64,000 nucleotides of DNA from Nocardia cerradoensis NBRC 101014 (lineage in GTDB: Bacteria > Actinomycetota > Actinomycetes > Mycobacteriales > Mycobacteriaceae): NCBI RefSeq assembly GCF_000308535.1, contig NZ_BAFW01000048.1, forward strand, positions 23,624 to 87,623. Direction: 5' to 3'. The translations under genes were made by a program, and so were the position numbers. This document shows positions 25,941 through 35,414 of this stretch, in pieces (position 1 is the first letter of the stretch; the number at the start of each line of letters is the position of its first letter). The notes beneath the pieces are model-generated. The model was not told where the DNA came from. It did not search any database and saw nothing but the letters and a program-made list of their open reading frames with translations.

Positions 25941-26974
25941 ATCGGTTCGGGTCCGGCCTGTTCCGGCCGCGCGATCGGCGCGTCGCGGACGCGGCGACCA
26001 CCCGCCGCCGCGAAATCCGGCTCGGTATCGTCGGCGTCGCGCTCGTCGTGGTCTGCGCGGCCGCCGCGGGCATCCTGTACGTGGTGCCGTTCGGCAAGAA
26101 GACCTACAGCGCCGAACTGTCCGAAGCGCAGTCGGTGAAGGTCGGCGACGATATTCGCGTCGCCGGTATCCCGGTCGGCAAGGTGGAATCGCTGGAGTTG
26201 CATCCGGATCGGGTGCGGATGCGGTTCACCGTCGATTCGGACGTCTTCGTCGGCGACCGGTCCACACTCGACATCCGGATGCTGACCATCGTCGGCGGCA
26301 ACTACGTCGCGCTGTTTCCCGCGGGCGATAAACCGCTGGGCGACAAGGCGATTCCGACGGATCGCGTGCGGCTGCCCTACAGTCTCGTGCAGACCTTCCA
26401 GGACGCGGCGCAACCGCTGCGGCAGATCGACGGCGACACGCTGCGCCGCAATCTCGCCGCCCTGGACACCTCGATCGAGTCCGCGCCGGATGCGCTGCGC
26501 ACCACCCTGAACACGCTCGGCACCTACGTCGACGCACTCAACCGGCAGCGCACCCAGGTCACCGATGCGATCGCGGTGGCCGACGAATACGTCACCATGT
26601 ACGACGGGGCCAAACACGATCTCGGGCGCTTGATGGTCAACGTCAACCAGATGGAGACGTTGCTGGTCGACAAGCGCGCCGAACTGCGTGAGGGCGTGCG
26701 GTTGCTGCGCGCGGTCATCGAGCGGGTCGCGGCCCTGGCGCCCACCTACGATTCGGCGCTGAAACCGAAACTCCAGCAGCTCGGTGACGCACTGCCGCAG
26801 CTGGAAAAGCTCGGTGGCGAACTCGAGCCGGTGATCGGCACGGTGCAGAGCCTGCAGCAGAAGTTCTCCCAGCTCGCCGGGACCGACGGGCCGGTGACCG
26901 TCGATCAGTCGGGGCAGACGGTCAGCGCACCGGCCGGCCACCTGTGTATTCCGGTACCGGGGAAGGACTGCTGA
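25928..26974 (+). CDS. mceC: MCE family protein MceC
   Basis: A 348-residue protein: charged N-terminus, TM helix at about 35-57, MCE domain (YSAELSEAQSVKVGDDIRVAGIPVGKVESLEL, then VGGNYVALFPAG) and a long helical C-terminal part with LQNLEKL-like heptads (QLGDALPQLEKLGGELEPVIGTVQSLQQKFSQL). The start overlaps mceB by 13 nt. It ends HLCIPVPGKDC. Confidence 0.9.
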   Translation: MQQLNRFGSGLFRPRDRRVADAATTRRREIRLGIVGVALVVVCAAAAGILYVVPFGKKTYSAELSEAQSVKVGDDIRVAGIPVGKVESLELHPDRVRMRFTVDSDVFVGDRSTLDIRMLTIVGGNYVALFPAGDKPLGDKAIPTDRVRLPYSLVQTFQDAAQPLRQIDGDTLRRNLAALDTSIESAPDALRTTLNTLGTYVDALNRQRTQVTDAIAVADEYVTMYDGAKHDLGRLMVNVNQMETLLVDKRAELREGVRLLRAVIERVAALAPTYDSALKPKLQQLGDALPQLEKLGGELEPVIGTVQSLQQKFSQLAGTDGPVTVDQSGQTVSAPAGHLCIPVPGKDC

Positions 26975-28059
26975 TGCTGCACAAGCTGCTCGGTTCGCGG
27001 GCCTTCATGTCGATCGCCGGGACGGTGGCCGTCGTCGCGGTCGCGGTGGTCGGCTATCTCGTCGCCTTCCAGCCGCTGAAGGCGACCACGGCCTACTGCG
27101 CGATCATGCCCGAAAGCGTCGGGCTCTACCCCGGCAATCAGGTCACCATGCGCGGCATCACCGTCGGCACGGTGAAATCCGTTGCCGTGCAAGGTAATGC
27201 GGTCAAGGTCGAATTCGATGTCGACTCCGATCACCCGATCCTCGCCGACGCCGGTGCCACGACGCTGTCGGACAGCATCGTCGCCTCCCGCGAACTCGCG
27301 GTGGTCTCCGGTGGCAAGGAGACCGCACGCTGGGATCCCGCTCACTGCCTCACCAGAACTCTGACTCCCAAGAGCATCAGCGACACCCTGAACGCGCTGG
27401 CCCAGCTGTCGTCGCAGATCCAGGGTCCCGACGCCGCGCACCCCGATGCGCTCGAGCGCGGACTCACCTCGTTGAACGACGCCACGGCGGGCACCGGACC
27501 GCAGATCAACGCGCTGGTGCAGAAGCTCGGCGCCGCACTGTCCGCGCCGGACGCCGATATCGCCCATCTGGCAGGTATTTTCGATGCGTTCGCCTCGGTG
27601 TCCAAGGATGTGGAGGCGCACTGGGGTGAGCTGAAGACGATGCTCACCCGCCTGGGCCCGGTCCTGGACCAGGCCACCGAGGATCTGCTGCGGCCCGGCG
27701 CCGCGCTGTTCGACGGCCTCGGTCAGGTGCTGCCGATGCTCAACGACATCACCACCCTGTTCGGCGATCCGATCATGCGCGCCCTCGACGACACGGTCCC
27801 GCTGGTGAAATTCCTGCGCGCGAACGTGGGCTCACTGGCCCAGATGATCTCGCTGACACCGGTTCTGGCTCAGGCCGTGCACACGGTCGGCGACTCCGGG
27901 ATCGGCTACGCCCCGCCGAAGGTGGCGATTGCGCAGGACCACGCCGACCAGGTGTGCGCCGCGATCGACACCCTCGCCCCCGGACGCTGCACCCCGGCCG
28001 ACGGTCTGGCGAAGGTGGACATGGCGGCCCTCATATTCGGATTGGCAGGTGCGCGATGA
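26974..28059 (+). CDS. mceD: MCE family protein MceD
   Basis: The 361-residue protein has a TM helix at about 12-32, then TTAYCAIMPESVGLYPGNQVTMRGITVGTVKSVAV as the MCE domain, and helical repeats with GDPIMRALDDTVPLVKFLRANVGSL. ATG 26974 overlaps the mceC stop by one base (TGATG); the in-frame upstream ATG-like codons lie inside mceC. Cys pairs near 43 and 116 and near the C-terminus (VCAAID, GRCTPADG) may form disulfides. Confidence 0.9.
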   Translation: MLHKLLGSRAFMSIAGTVAVVAVAVVGYLVAFQPLKATTAYCAIMPESVGLYPGNQVTMRGITVGTVKSVAVQGNAVKVEFDVDSDHPILADAGATTLSDSIVASRELAVVSGGKETARWDPAHCLTRTLTPKSISDTLNALAQLSSQIQGPDAAHPDALERGLTSLNDATAGTGPQINALVQKLGAALSAPDADIAHLAGIFDAFASVSKDVEAHWGELKTMLTRLGPVLDQATEDLLRPGAALFDGLGQVLPMLNDITTLFGDPIMRALDDTVPLVKFLRANVGSLAQMISLTPVLAQAVHTVGDSGIGYAPPKVAIAQDHADQVCAAIDTLAPGRCTPADGLAKVDMAALIFGLAGAR

Positions 28060-29117
28060 GATTTCGGCGATTCACGCTCGGCTCGGCGATCGTCGTGGCG
28101 GCCGCGCTGCCGGCCGCCGGATGCGCGTTCGACCCCTCGTCGGTACCGGTGCCGGGAACCACGGTGTCCGGTCCGACCTACCACGTGCGCATCGAGTTCT
28201 CGAATGTGCTGAACCTGCCGGCGCGCGCCAAGATCATGGCCAACGGCGCGCAGGTCGGCACGGTCTCCGGGGTGACCGTCGTGAAACCGGGCGCCGCGGA
28301 CGGCCGCGGCGGCTACGTCGTGGTCGACGCCGACATCTCGAGGTCGGTGCGCCTTCCCGCGGCCACGGTCGCCGAGCTGCGGCAGAACACGGTGCTCGGC
28401 GATATCCACGTCGCGCTGACCACCCCACCGAGCGGTTTCGCCACCCTGTTGCACGACGGGTCCACGATTCCGATGGCACAGACGAAACCGCCTGTGCAAC
28501 TGGAGGACACGATGGCGCTGATCGCCGCGTTCACCCAGGGCGGTGCGGTGACCCAGCTACAGGACGTCATCGAGCAGTTCAATCGCACGCTGCCGCAGGA
28601 TCCGGCGCAGACCGCCCGGATCTCGCACACCATGGCCACCGATGCCACGGATCTGGTGAACAACCTGGACAGCGTCGACGCGCTGCTCGACGGCCTGGGC
28701 ACGAATGCGCAGGTGCTGCACGATATTCAGCCCGAACTCGACGATATCCTCAGCCGTACCTCGGTCGATCAGATGAACGGCATCACCGACTCCATCGTGG
28801 GCGTGACGAAGATCTTCGGTGGGCTGGGGCCGGTGGGTGCGTCGCTGACCTGGCTCGGGCCCGTGCTGCGTGATGCCGACGGGGCGGCCCAGGCGTTCGC
28901 GCCGTTGCTGCTCTCGGCCGGCCCGGTGGATCTGAGCCGGCCGTCGAATCTGCAGGCCGTCGTGGAATTGTTGCGCGACAAGCTGATTCCGTTCGTCGAG
29001 CGCGGGCCGAAGGTGAACATCGTCGGGGTGCGCTCGGACGCGTCGGCGGACGTGCCGCCCGATCAGCAGACCGACCGCATCCTGGCGACCCTGCGGATGA
29101 TCGGAGTGGTGCGATGA
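28056..29117 (+). CDS. mceE: MCE family lipoprotein MceE
   Basis: A 353-residue predicted lipoprotein: MRFRRFTLGSAIVVAAALPAAGC has the lipobox LPAAGC with Cys23, which is usual for the fifth Mce protein (LprK-type). The MCE domain follows (TYHVRIEFSNVLNLPARAKIMANGAQVG, TVLGDIHVALTTP). ATG 28056 overlaps the mceD stop by 4 nt. Lipidation would anchor it in the cytoplasmic membrane or cell envelope. Confidence 0.92.
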   Translation: MRFRRFTLGSAIVVAAALPAAGCAFDPSSVPVPGTTVSGPTYHVRIEFSNVLNLPARAKIMANGAQVGTVSGVTVVKPGAADGRGGYVVVDADISRSVRLPAATVAELRQNTVLGDIHVALTTPPSGFATLLHDGSTIPMAQTKPPVQLEDTMALIAAFTQGGAVTQLQDVIEQFNRTLPQDPAQTARISHTMATDATDLVNNLDSVDALLDGLGTNAQVLHDIQPELDDILSRTSVDQMNGITDSIVGVTKIFGGLGPVGASLTWLGPVLRDADGAAQAFAPLLLSAGPVDLSRPSNLQAVVELLRDKLIPFVERGPKVNIVGVRSDASADVPPDQQTDRILATLRMIGVVR

Positions 29118-30070
29118 GGTGGGGTGCGCTGACCTCGCTGGGCGGCATCGTCGCGATCACCGTCCTGGGAGCGAGCTATCTGACCTTCGGCGTCGTCCGC
29201 GCCGACCCCTTCGCCGACTACAACCGAACCACCATGGTGCTGACGGATTCCGGGGGGCTGGGGGTCGGATCGCCGGTGCTGCTCACCGGGCTCGAGGTCG
29301 GCCGGGTGACCGCCGTGCGCCATACCGCCGCGGGTGTCGAGGTCGGCATGCGGCTGGCCGCGGCCAAACGGGTGCCGGCCGACAGCACGGTGACCATCGA
29401 ACATCTGTCGGCCCTCGGCGAACCGTATGTCGAATTCCGGCCCGTCTCGGGCAACGGGCCGTATCTGCACGACGGCCAGCGCCTGGAAACGTCGAATGTG
29501 CGCATGCCGCTGTCGATTCCGGACGTCGCGCGGCTGGTCACCAAGACCATGAATCAGCTCGATCCCGAGGTGGTGGGCTCGCTGGTCGCCACCGCGAGTT
29601 CCGCGCTGAACGGCACCGACGCCGCGATTCCGAATCTCACCCGATCCGGAGATCTGCTGGCGGCCGCGATCATGAGCCGCAGCCCGCGGATCGCGGATCT
29701 GCTCAACAGCTTTCAGGCCGCGGCGGCCGACATCGAGTGGGCCGGTCCGGCCACCAGTACCGCGGCGCCGGCGTTCGTGCGGTTCACCCACGCCCTGAAC
29801 GATCTGGTGGCGGCGGTGGGCCGGATGGTGGACGCGCGTCCCGCCGCAAGCTACACCGAGGGCAACGGTCTGGCGCCGTTCCTGGCGAAGCTGACCGACC
29901 GGCTGGCAGAACTCGGCCCGGAGCTGAAGTCCCTGGGCCCGGCGCTCGCTCCGCTCGCGGAGGCGACCACGAATGCCGCGCCGCGCATCGACATCTCCAG
30001 CCTGATCACGCAGGCCCTCGACGATGTGGGCACCGACGGAACCGTGCGGGTGCGGATCAATGTCAAGTAG
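29114..30070 (+). CDS. mceF: MCE family protein MceF
   Basis: A 318-residue protein with an N-terminal TM helix (about 5-27), an MCE domain (TMVLTDSGGLGVGSPVLLTGLEVGRVTAVRH, then LSALGEPYVEFRP) and a helical C-terminus. It is shorter than many MceF proteins, lacking the long Pro-rich tail some carry. ATG 29114 overlaps mceE by 4 nt. It completes the six-protein Mce set. Confidence 0.9.
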   Translation: MRWGALTSLGGIVAITVLGASYLTFGVVRADPFADYNRTTMVLTDSGGLGVGSPVLLTGLEVGRVTAVRHTAAGVEVGMRLAAAKRVPADSTVTIEHLSALGEPYVEFRPVSGNGPYLHDGQRLETSNVRMPLSIPDVARLVTKTMNQLDPEVVGSLVATASSALNGTDAAIPNLTRSGDLLAAAIMSRSPRIADLLNSFQAAAADIEWAGPATSTAAPAFVRFTHALNDLVAAVGRMVDARPAASYTEGNGLAPFLAKLTDRLAELGPELKSLGPALAPLAEATTNAAPRIDISSLITQALDDVGTDGTVRVRINVK

Positions 30071-30092
30071 TACCACCGAGAAGGAGGACACC

Positions 30093-30734
30093 ATGTCGGA
30101 CGACACTGGTACCGAACCGAAGCGGGCAGTCGACGCGGAGGCCGAGTCCTCCGAGCCCACCACCGCCGAGCCCACCACCGCCGGGACGGGGGTGGAACCC
30201 GCGAAAGCACCTCGCACACTGTCGATCCGGCTCTCCACCGTGGTCACCGCGGCGGCCGCAGTGGTATTGATCGCGCTCGCCGCGGTTTTCGGATCGCTGT
30301 GGCTGTCGGCGCGCGGCGATCTGCACGACCGCGACGACCGGGCGGCGGCGCAGCAGCACGCCGAACAGGTCGCCACCGACTACGCGGTCGGCGCCTCGAA
30401 TATCGACTACCAGAACGTCGGCGCGTGGATCGGCAAACTGAAGGCCGGCACCTCGTCGCAGCTGGCGCAGAAATTCGACGCCACCGCACCGAAACTGCAG
30501 GAGATCCTGGTCCCGCTGAAGTGGACCTCGTCGGCGACCCCGATCGCGGCCAAGGTGATGAGCACCGAGAACGGCGTCTACAAGGTCGACGTGTTCCTGA
30601 ACGTCAACTCCACCAGCGCGCAGACGCCACAGGGTGCACAAACCACCGTCACCTACACGGTCGACATCGATCCGGGCAGCGGCTGGAAGGTGACCGACGT
30701 CGGCGGGATGGCCGGGGCCCTGCCAAAGCAGTAG
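30093..30734 (+). CDS. Mce-associated membrane protein (Mam)
   Basis: The 213-residue protein has an acidic Pro/Thr-rich N-terminus (about 45 residues), one TM helix (TVVTAAAAVVLIALAAVFGSLWL, about 50-72) and an NTF2-like extracytoplasmic domain (QQHAEQVATDYAVGASNIDYQN to YTVDIDPGSGWKVTDVGG). Such proteins end most mce operons and stabilise the transporter. ATG 30093 is set by AAGGAGG (30082-30088). The convergent AhpD-like gene begins 6 bp after its stop. Confidence 0.88.
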   Translation: MSDDTGTEPKRAVDAEAESSEPTTAEPTTAGTGVEPAKAPRTLSIRLSTVVTAAAAVVLIALAAVFGSLWLSARGDLHDRDDRAAAQQHAEQVATDYAVGASNIDYQNVGAWIGKLKAGTSSQLAQKFDATAPKLQEILVPLKWTSSATPIAAKVMSTENGVYKVDVFLNVNSTSAQTPQGAQTTVTYTVDIDPGSGWKVTDVGGMAGALPKQ

Positions 30735-30740
30735 CGGCGG

Positions 30741-31220
30741 TCAGTGGCCCGGCAGGACGCACACGGTGTCGAGTCCGAGCACGCGGTTGAGCCGGCCGAA
30801 CGCCAGCCACGAGCCGATGCACATACTCAACTCGACGATCTCGGCCTGACTGTAGTGCGCCCGCATCCGGGTCCAGAACTCGTCGTCCAGGTTGTGGTGA
30901 TCGAGTACGTAACGTTCGGCGTATTCGGCGGCCAGCCGGGTCCGATCATCGAAGGAATCGGTGGTGCGCCACTCGGTGACGGCCTGGTCGAAACCGACTT
31001 CGACCTTCTGCCCGTCGCGCTCGGTGCGCCAGTCCTGACAGAACAGGCAGCCGTTGATCTGGGCGATCCGCAGCCGCGCCGCCTCGAACTCACGCAGTCC
31101 GAGGGTGCTGTGCGAGTAGACCGCCAGCGACAACTTCGAGGCGGCGGGCCCGATGCCCGGCACCATCTCACCCCAGACGTAGCCGATCGGATCCTTCCCC
31201 TCGGGGATATCGATGTTCAT
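30741..31220 (-). CDS. Carboxymuconolactone decarboxylase/AhpD-like protein
   Basis: A 159-residue AhpD-like protein. The redox motif is CLFCQDWR (CxxC, with GC just before) in a helical context typical of this family, and AHYSQAEIVELSMCIGSWLAFGRLNRVLGL closes the fold. Members with CxxC often act as alkylhydroperoxidase-type thiol proteins; others are decarboxylases. Its ATG overlaps the stop of the upstream dehydrogenase-like gene by 4 nt (ATGA) and has AAAGGA before it, so the two form an operon. Confidence 0.85.
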   Translation of the reverse strand: MNIDIPEGKDPIGYVWGEMVPGIGPAASKLSLAVYSHSTLGLREFEAARLRIAQINGCLFCQDWRTERDGQKVEVGFDQAVTEWRTTDSFDDRTRLAAEYAERYVLDHHNLDDEFWTRMRAHYSQAEIVELSMCIGSWLAFGRLNRVLGLDTVCVLPGH

Positions 31221-32311
31221 TGCGGTGTCCTTTCGGATGGGTCGCTCGCGAATCTGCCGACGGCGGGGCGCAACGGGACGTCGAGGGCGTCGTAGAGACC
31301 GGGCTCGGCCGCGGCCAGCCAGTCGATGGCATTGACCAATCTGCCGACGGCAGTGGCATTTCCGCCCGCGGCGCGGTTACCGCCCTCGGTCTCGGCCTCG
31401 ACGGTCACCTCGATGCGCGGATCGCCCTCCACGATGATGCGATGCGCGCCCGCACCGTCGGGCGGGCACGGCCAGTCCGGTGCACAGCCGGGATGGATGC
31501 GGGTGACGTGTTCGATCACGATGCGCGGCCGGCCGCCGACCATGCCCTGCACCTCGAACCGCACCGCGCCCTGGGTGCCCGCCTCGAAGTCGCCCATCGC
31601 CGCGGTGGTCACCGTGGTGTCGAGGGCGCGGCGGTCCAGTGTCTCGCGGATTCCGTCGAGTTCGGCGCCCAGGGCGCGTGCCATCAGCCGAATCTGCCCG
31701 CCCCACACCATGGTCGGGACGCCGGGTGCGGTCATCGGCGGTTCGTAGTCCATCGGCTGGCCCATCCCGACCAGGTAACGTACCGAATCCGGCTGGTCGT
31801 AGGTGGAATAGTCGAAGATCTCCTGGCAGCGGATCGTGTCGACCCGGTGACCCAGCCCGCTCACGAGCAACGGCAGCACGTCGTTACCCCACCCGGGGTC
31901 GATACCGGAGACGAACAGTGAGCCGCCGCCCGCCGCGATCGCCGCCCGCACCGGTTCGCGCACCTCGGCGGGGGCGTTGCGGGGATCGTAGAGCGCGTAC
32001 AGCGCGGGCGTGACGACCACCGCGCCGGCGCGGATCGCGCCGACGATATCGCGCAGTGCGTCGTCGGGCCGGATATCGCCGGACGCGGCGTACACGACCG
32101 CCCGGGGATGGCGCGCCAGCAGGGCGTCGACATCGGCCGAGGCCGTGACGCCGAGGTCGTGGTCGAGTCCGGCCAGCCGGCCCGCATCGCGCCCGACCTT
32201 CGCCGGATCGTGCACCAGCACCCCGGTCAATTCCAGTTCGGGGTGTGCGTGCACGGCGCGGATCGCGGCACGGCCGACATTGCCCGTGCCCCAGACGATC
32301 GTCGAGATCAT
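31217..32311 (-). CDS. Dihydrodipicolinate-reductase-like NAD(P) oxidoreductase
   Basis: A 364-residue protein with an N-terminal Rossmann motif (MISTIVWGTGNVGRAAIRAV) and a domain layout like dihydrodipicolinate reductase or 2,4-diaminopentanoate dehydrogenase (FVSGIDPGWGNDVLPLL; EIFDYSTYDQPDSVRYLVGMGQ). It is not the lysine-pathway DapB; such paralogs are common in sterol and lipid gene clusters of mycolic-acid bacteria, but no substrate is established that I know. ATG 32311 is 7 nt from TAGTGT, a leaderless -10, overlapped by a KstR2-type operator. It heads the operon with the AhpD-like gene. Confidence 0.75.
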   Translation of the reverse strand: MISTIVWGTGNVGRAAIRAVHAHPELELTGVLVHDPAKVGRDAGRLAGLDHDLGVTASADVDALLARHPRAVVYAASGDIRPDDALRDIVGAIRAGAVVVTPALYALYDPRNAPAEVREPVRAAIAAGGGSLFVSGIDPGWGNDVLPLLVSGLGHRVDTIRCQEIFDYSTYDQPDSVRYLVGMGQPMDYEPPMTAPGVPTMVWGGQIRLMARALGAELDGIRETLDRRALDTTVTTAAMGDFEAGTQGAVRFEVQGMVGGRPRIVIEHVTRIHPGCAPDWPCPPDGAGAHRIIVEGDPRIEVTVEAETEGGNRAAGGNATAVGRLVNAIDWLAAAEPGLYDALDVPLRPAVGRFASDPSERTPQ

Positions 32312-32318
32312 CCCACCG

Positions 32319-32337
32319 ACACTAGCAAGCGCTTGGT
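32319..32337 (-). promoter_or_regulatory. Leaderless -10 with overlapping KstR2-type operator
   Basis: On the minus strand, TAGTGT (32324-32319) lies 7 nt before ATG 32311. Immediately upstream, AGCAAGCGCTTGGT (32324-32337, plus strand) contains the perfect palindrome CAAGCGCTTG and matches the KstR2 consensus AnCAAGnnCTTGnT at all fixed bases. A bound repressor would cover the -10. Other TetR proteins bind similar sites. Confidence 0.6.
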
Positions 32338-32425
32338 TCGCTGTGGGCGTTTTGCGCGGGTCGGTCCGCGGCCCCGCGGCCGGACATGAGGTCGTCGGCT
32401 GAGCTCGGCGGGCGTGGACGTTCGG

Positions 32426-32431
32426 TACTCT
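32426..32431 (+). promoter_or_regulatory. Leaderless -10 element TACTCT
   Basis: TACTCT ends 7 nt before ATG 32439 of the small membrane-protein gene. The good spacing supports that this gene is, or was, expressed. Confidence 0.45.
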
Positions 32432-32438
32432 GATCGGC

Positions 32439-32725
32439 ATGGTGATGGGGATCCGTTCGACGGCGCTGATGCTGTGCGCCGTCGTGCTGTCCATCGTCGC
32501 CGCCACGGTTGTGCCTGCGGGCGAACCGAATTCGCTGCTGGCCGTCGGAGCCGCGGCGATTCTCGCCTTGGCGGTGGTCGCCGCCTGTTCCGGCCGGCGC
32601 CGGTCGCGGTCCACAGCGGACCTCCCGGTTCGGCACAGCAGCGGCGACGGGGATCCTTTCTCCGACAGAGCAATCCGGATACGGCGGGCCGGGTGCGGCC
32701 CAGGGCACCGGGTCACCGGAGCTGA
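32439..32725 (+). pseudogene. DUF6412-like small membrane protein, probable frameshift
   Basis: From ATG 32439 one frame encodes a Leu/Ala-rich membrane segment typical of this small family (MGIRSTALMLCAVVLSIV, LLAVGAAAILALAVVAAC) and then becomes Arg-rich and atypical. The expected family ending, a R..FLR..NPD..GR.RPRAPG pattern, appears in another frame (about 32650-32715: SFLRQSNPDTAGRVRPRAPG) and stops at 32725. A frameshift between about 32590 and 32650 would join the two. I recall the family as lying next to a YidC gene, as here. Sequencing error or real decay cannot be separated. In the first frame alone the ORF ends at 32765. Confidence 0.5.
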
Positions 32726-32838
32726 TCGCGCGTCACCACGCCGGTGCTCTCGCCGGCCGAGATGAACGCGCGGCTGCTCGGCCGACCCCGTTCACTCGCC
32801 CGTACCTTCACGGGTGCCTCGAAGTGAGGTGATATCCC

Positions 32839-33672
32839 ATGCTCGATTTCGTGTACTACCCGGTCGCCGCCGTTCTCTGGTTGTGGCACACCGGATTCGC
32901 CATCCCGTTCGGCGCCGCGAGTGGCCTGTCCTGGGCCCTGGCGATCGTCATGCTGGTGGTGACCCTGCGCGCCGTCCTGTATCGGCCGTTCCTGGCTCAG
33001 GTCCGCTTCTCACGCACCATGGCCGTGCTGCAACCGAAGATGCGGCAGTTGCGCGCCGAATGCGGCGACGACCGCGAGCGGCTGGCCGTCGAAACCCGGA
33101 AACTGCAGCAGCAGCACAACTTCAACGTGCTCAGCGGCTGCCTGCCGGTGCTCGCGCAGTTGCTGATGTTCGTGGGACTGCTGCACGTGCTGCATTCCTT
33201 CGACCGCACCGCGGTCTCGCATGTGCCGTTCCTCGGCAGTTCCACCGCGATGACGGCGGCGCAGAACGCCGACACCGCGAATTACGTGTTCGCACCGGAA
33301 CAGGTGCGGTCGTTCCTGCACGCCGATCTGTTCGGCGCGCCGCTGTCGGCGACGCTCACCTCCACCGATTCGGTCGCGTCGGTGGCCGTGGTGGCGATCC
33401 CGCTGGTGCTGATCGCGGCCGTCGCGACCCACTGCACCGCGCGGGCGTCGATCGCCCGCCAGCTCGAGACCACCGCGCAGATGCGGCTGATCAACGTGAT
33501 GACGCTGTGGCTGTTTCCGCTCGGCACACTGGTCGCCGGTCTGGTGATGCCGATCGGCATTCTGGTCTACTTCGCGACGAGCAACACCTGGACCTTCGTG
33601 CAGCAGCATGTGGTCCATCGCAGGCTCGGCCCGATGGAACCCCTACCGCCGTCGGCGGTCCCGACGATCTAG
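32839..33672 (+). CDS. YidC/Oxa1 family membrane protein insertase (paralog)
   Basis: The 277-residue protein has five TM segments. [19 protein letters not shown] contains the TM1-end Arg of the hydrophilic groove; [33 protein letters not shown] is the cytoplasmic coiled-coil hairpin; [15 protein letters not shown] and [33 protein letters not shown] are core segments. No Lys-rich C-terminal tail is present, unlike the housekeeping YidC next to rnpA. So it is probably a second, specialised insertase. Its TAG stop shares CTAG with the stop of ctaD. Confidence 0.9.
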   Translation: MLDFVYYPVAAVLWLWHTGFAIPFGAASGLSWALAIVMLVVTLRAVLYRPFLAQVRFSRTMAVLQPKMRQLRAECGDDRERLAVETRKLQQQHNFNVLSGCLPVLAQLLMFVGLLHVLHSFDRTAVSHVPFLGSSTAMTAAQNADTANYVFAPEQVRSFLHADLFGAPLSATLTSTDSVASVAVVAIPLVLIAAVATHCTARASIARQLETTAQMRLINVMTLWLFPLGTLVAGLVMPIGILVYFATSNTWTFVQQHVVHRRLGPMEPLPPSAVPTI

Positions 33673-35414
33673 GTCCTTTCCGGTGCGGCGGGCGCGGTCT
33701 CGTGCACCTCCGCATGCGGGGCGCCCCAGCCGATATGCGATTCGGCGCGCAGGCGATCGATCATGTGCGGATAGTGCAACTCGAATGCCGGTCGCTCCGA
33801 ACGGATCCGGGGCAGTTCGTAGAAGTTGTGCCGCGGCGGCGGGCAGGTGGTGGCCCATTCCAGCGAATTGCCGTACCCCCACGGATCGTCCACCGTGACG
33901 ACCTCGCCGTAGCGGTAGCTACGGAACACATTCCAGACGAAGGTGATCATCGAGAAGCCGAGGATGAACGAGCCGATGGTGGACACGGTATTGAGCGCGG
34001 TGAAGCCGTCGGAGGGCAGATAGTCGGCGTAGCGGCGCGGCATACCTTCGTTTCCCAGCCAGTGCTGCACCAGGAAGGTGGTGTGGAAACCCAGGAAGGT
34101 GGTCCAGAAGTGGATCTTGCCGAGCCGCTCGTCGAGCAGTCGGCCGGTCATCTTCGGGAACCAGAAGTAGATCCCGCCGAAGGTCGCGAACACGATCGTT
34201 CCGAACAACACGTAATGGAAGTGCGCCACAACGAAATACGTGTCGGTGACGTGGAAGTCCAGCGGCGGGCTGGCGAGGATGACACCCGACAGGCCGCCGA
34301 ACAGGAAGGTGACCAGGAATCCCAGCGCCCACAGCATCGGCGTCTCGAATGTCAGCTGCCCCTTCCACATCGTGCCGATCCAGTTGAAGAACTTCACCCC
34401 GGTCGGCACGGCGATCATGAAGGTCATGAACGAGAAGTAGGGCAGCAGTACGGCTCCGGTGGCGAACATGTGGTGCGCCCACACCGCCACCGACAGCGCC
34501 CCGATACTCATCGTCGCGTAGACCAGCGCGGTGTAGCCGAAGACCGGTTTGCGGCTGAACACCGGGAAGATCTCGGTGACGATGCCGAAGAACGGCAGCG
34601 CGATGATGTACACCTCGGGATGGCCGAAGTACCAGAACAGATGCTGGTAGAGCAGATTGCCGCCGGTGGCCGGATCGTAGATGTGACCACCGAGGTGCCG
34701 GTCGACCATCAAGGCCATGAGCGCCGCGGTGAGGATCGGGAATGCCAGCAGGACCAGCACGCTGGTGACCACGATGTTCCAGGTGAACATCGGCATCCGG
34801 AACAGGGTCATCCCGGGTGCGCGCAGGACGACGACGGTGGTGAGCATGTTGACTCCGCCGAGGATGGTGCCCAGACCGGAGACGGCCAGGCCCATGATCC
34901 ACATATCGCAGCCCACGCCGGGGGAGTGCACGATATCCGAGAGCGGGGTGTAGGCGGTCCAGCCGAAGTCCGCGGCGCCGCCCGGGGTGACGAATCCCGC
35001 GGTGGCCATGGAGGCGCCCAGGAGGTAGAGCCAGTAGCTGAGCGCGTTCAGTCGCGGGAAGGCCACATCGGGCGCGCCGATCTGCAACGGCAGGATGCAG
35101 TTGGCGAAGCCGAACACGATGGGTGTGGCATAGAACAGCAACATGATCGTGCCGTGCATCGTGAACAGCTGATTGAACTGTTCCGGCGAGAGGAACTGCA
35201 GGCCCGGGCGAGCGAGCTCGGCCCGCATCAGCAGCGCCATCAGTCCGCCGATGAGGAAGAACGCCATCGAGCTGACGATGTACATGACGCCGAGCAACTT
35301 GGGATCGGTCGTCGTGACGATCGTCCAGATCTGGGAACCCTTCGGGGCGATCCGCCGGGGATAAGGCCTTACGGCTTCGATCTCGGCGGCGCCTCGAGAC
35401 GGTGCTGTGGTCAC
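33669..35414 (-). CDS. ctaD: Cytochrome c oxidase subunit I (CtaD)
   Basis: A 581-residue heme-copper oxidase subunit I of the aa3 type with 12 TM helices. Metal ligands are visible: His in FTMHGTIM (heme a), GHPEVYII (CuB His cross-linked to Tyr), AHHMFATG (CuB His pair) and AHFHYVLFG (heme a3 and a). The C-terminal [20 protein letters not shown] is usual in actinobacteria. GTG 35414 starts the conserved TTAPSRG. Here it stands alone, away from the qcr/ctaC cluster, as is usual. Located in the cytoplasmic membrane. Confidence 0.96.
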   Translation of the reverse strand: MTTAPSRGAAEIEAVRPYPRRIAPKGSQIWTIVTTTDPKLLGVMYIVSSMAFFLIGGLMALLMRAELARPGLQFLSPEQFNQLFTMHGTIMLLFYATPIVFGFANCILPLQIGAPDVAFPRLNALSYWLYLLGASMATAGFVTPGGAADFGWTAYTPLSDIVHSPGVGCDMWIMGLAVSGLGTILGGVNMLTTVVVLRAPGMTLFRMPMFTWNIVVTSVLVLLAFPILTAALMALMVDRHLGGHIYDPATGGNLLYQHLFWYFGHPEVYIIALPFFGIVTEIFPVFSRKPVFGYTALVYATMSIGALSVAVWAHHMFATGAVLLPYFSFMTFMIAVPTGVKFFNWIGTMWKGQLTFETPMLWALGFLVTFLFGGLSGVILASPPLDFHVTDTYFVVAHFHYVLFGTIVFATFGGIYFWFPKMTGRLLDERLGKIHFWTTFLGFHTTFLVQHWLGNEGMPRRYADYLPSDGFTALNTVSTIGSFILGFSMITFVWNVFRSYRYGEVVTVDDPWGYGNSLEWATTCPPPRHNFYELPRIRSERPAFELHYPHMIDRLRAESHIGWGAPHAEVHETAPAAPERT

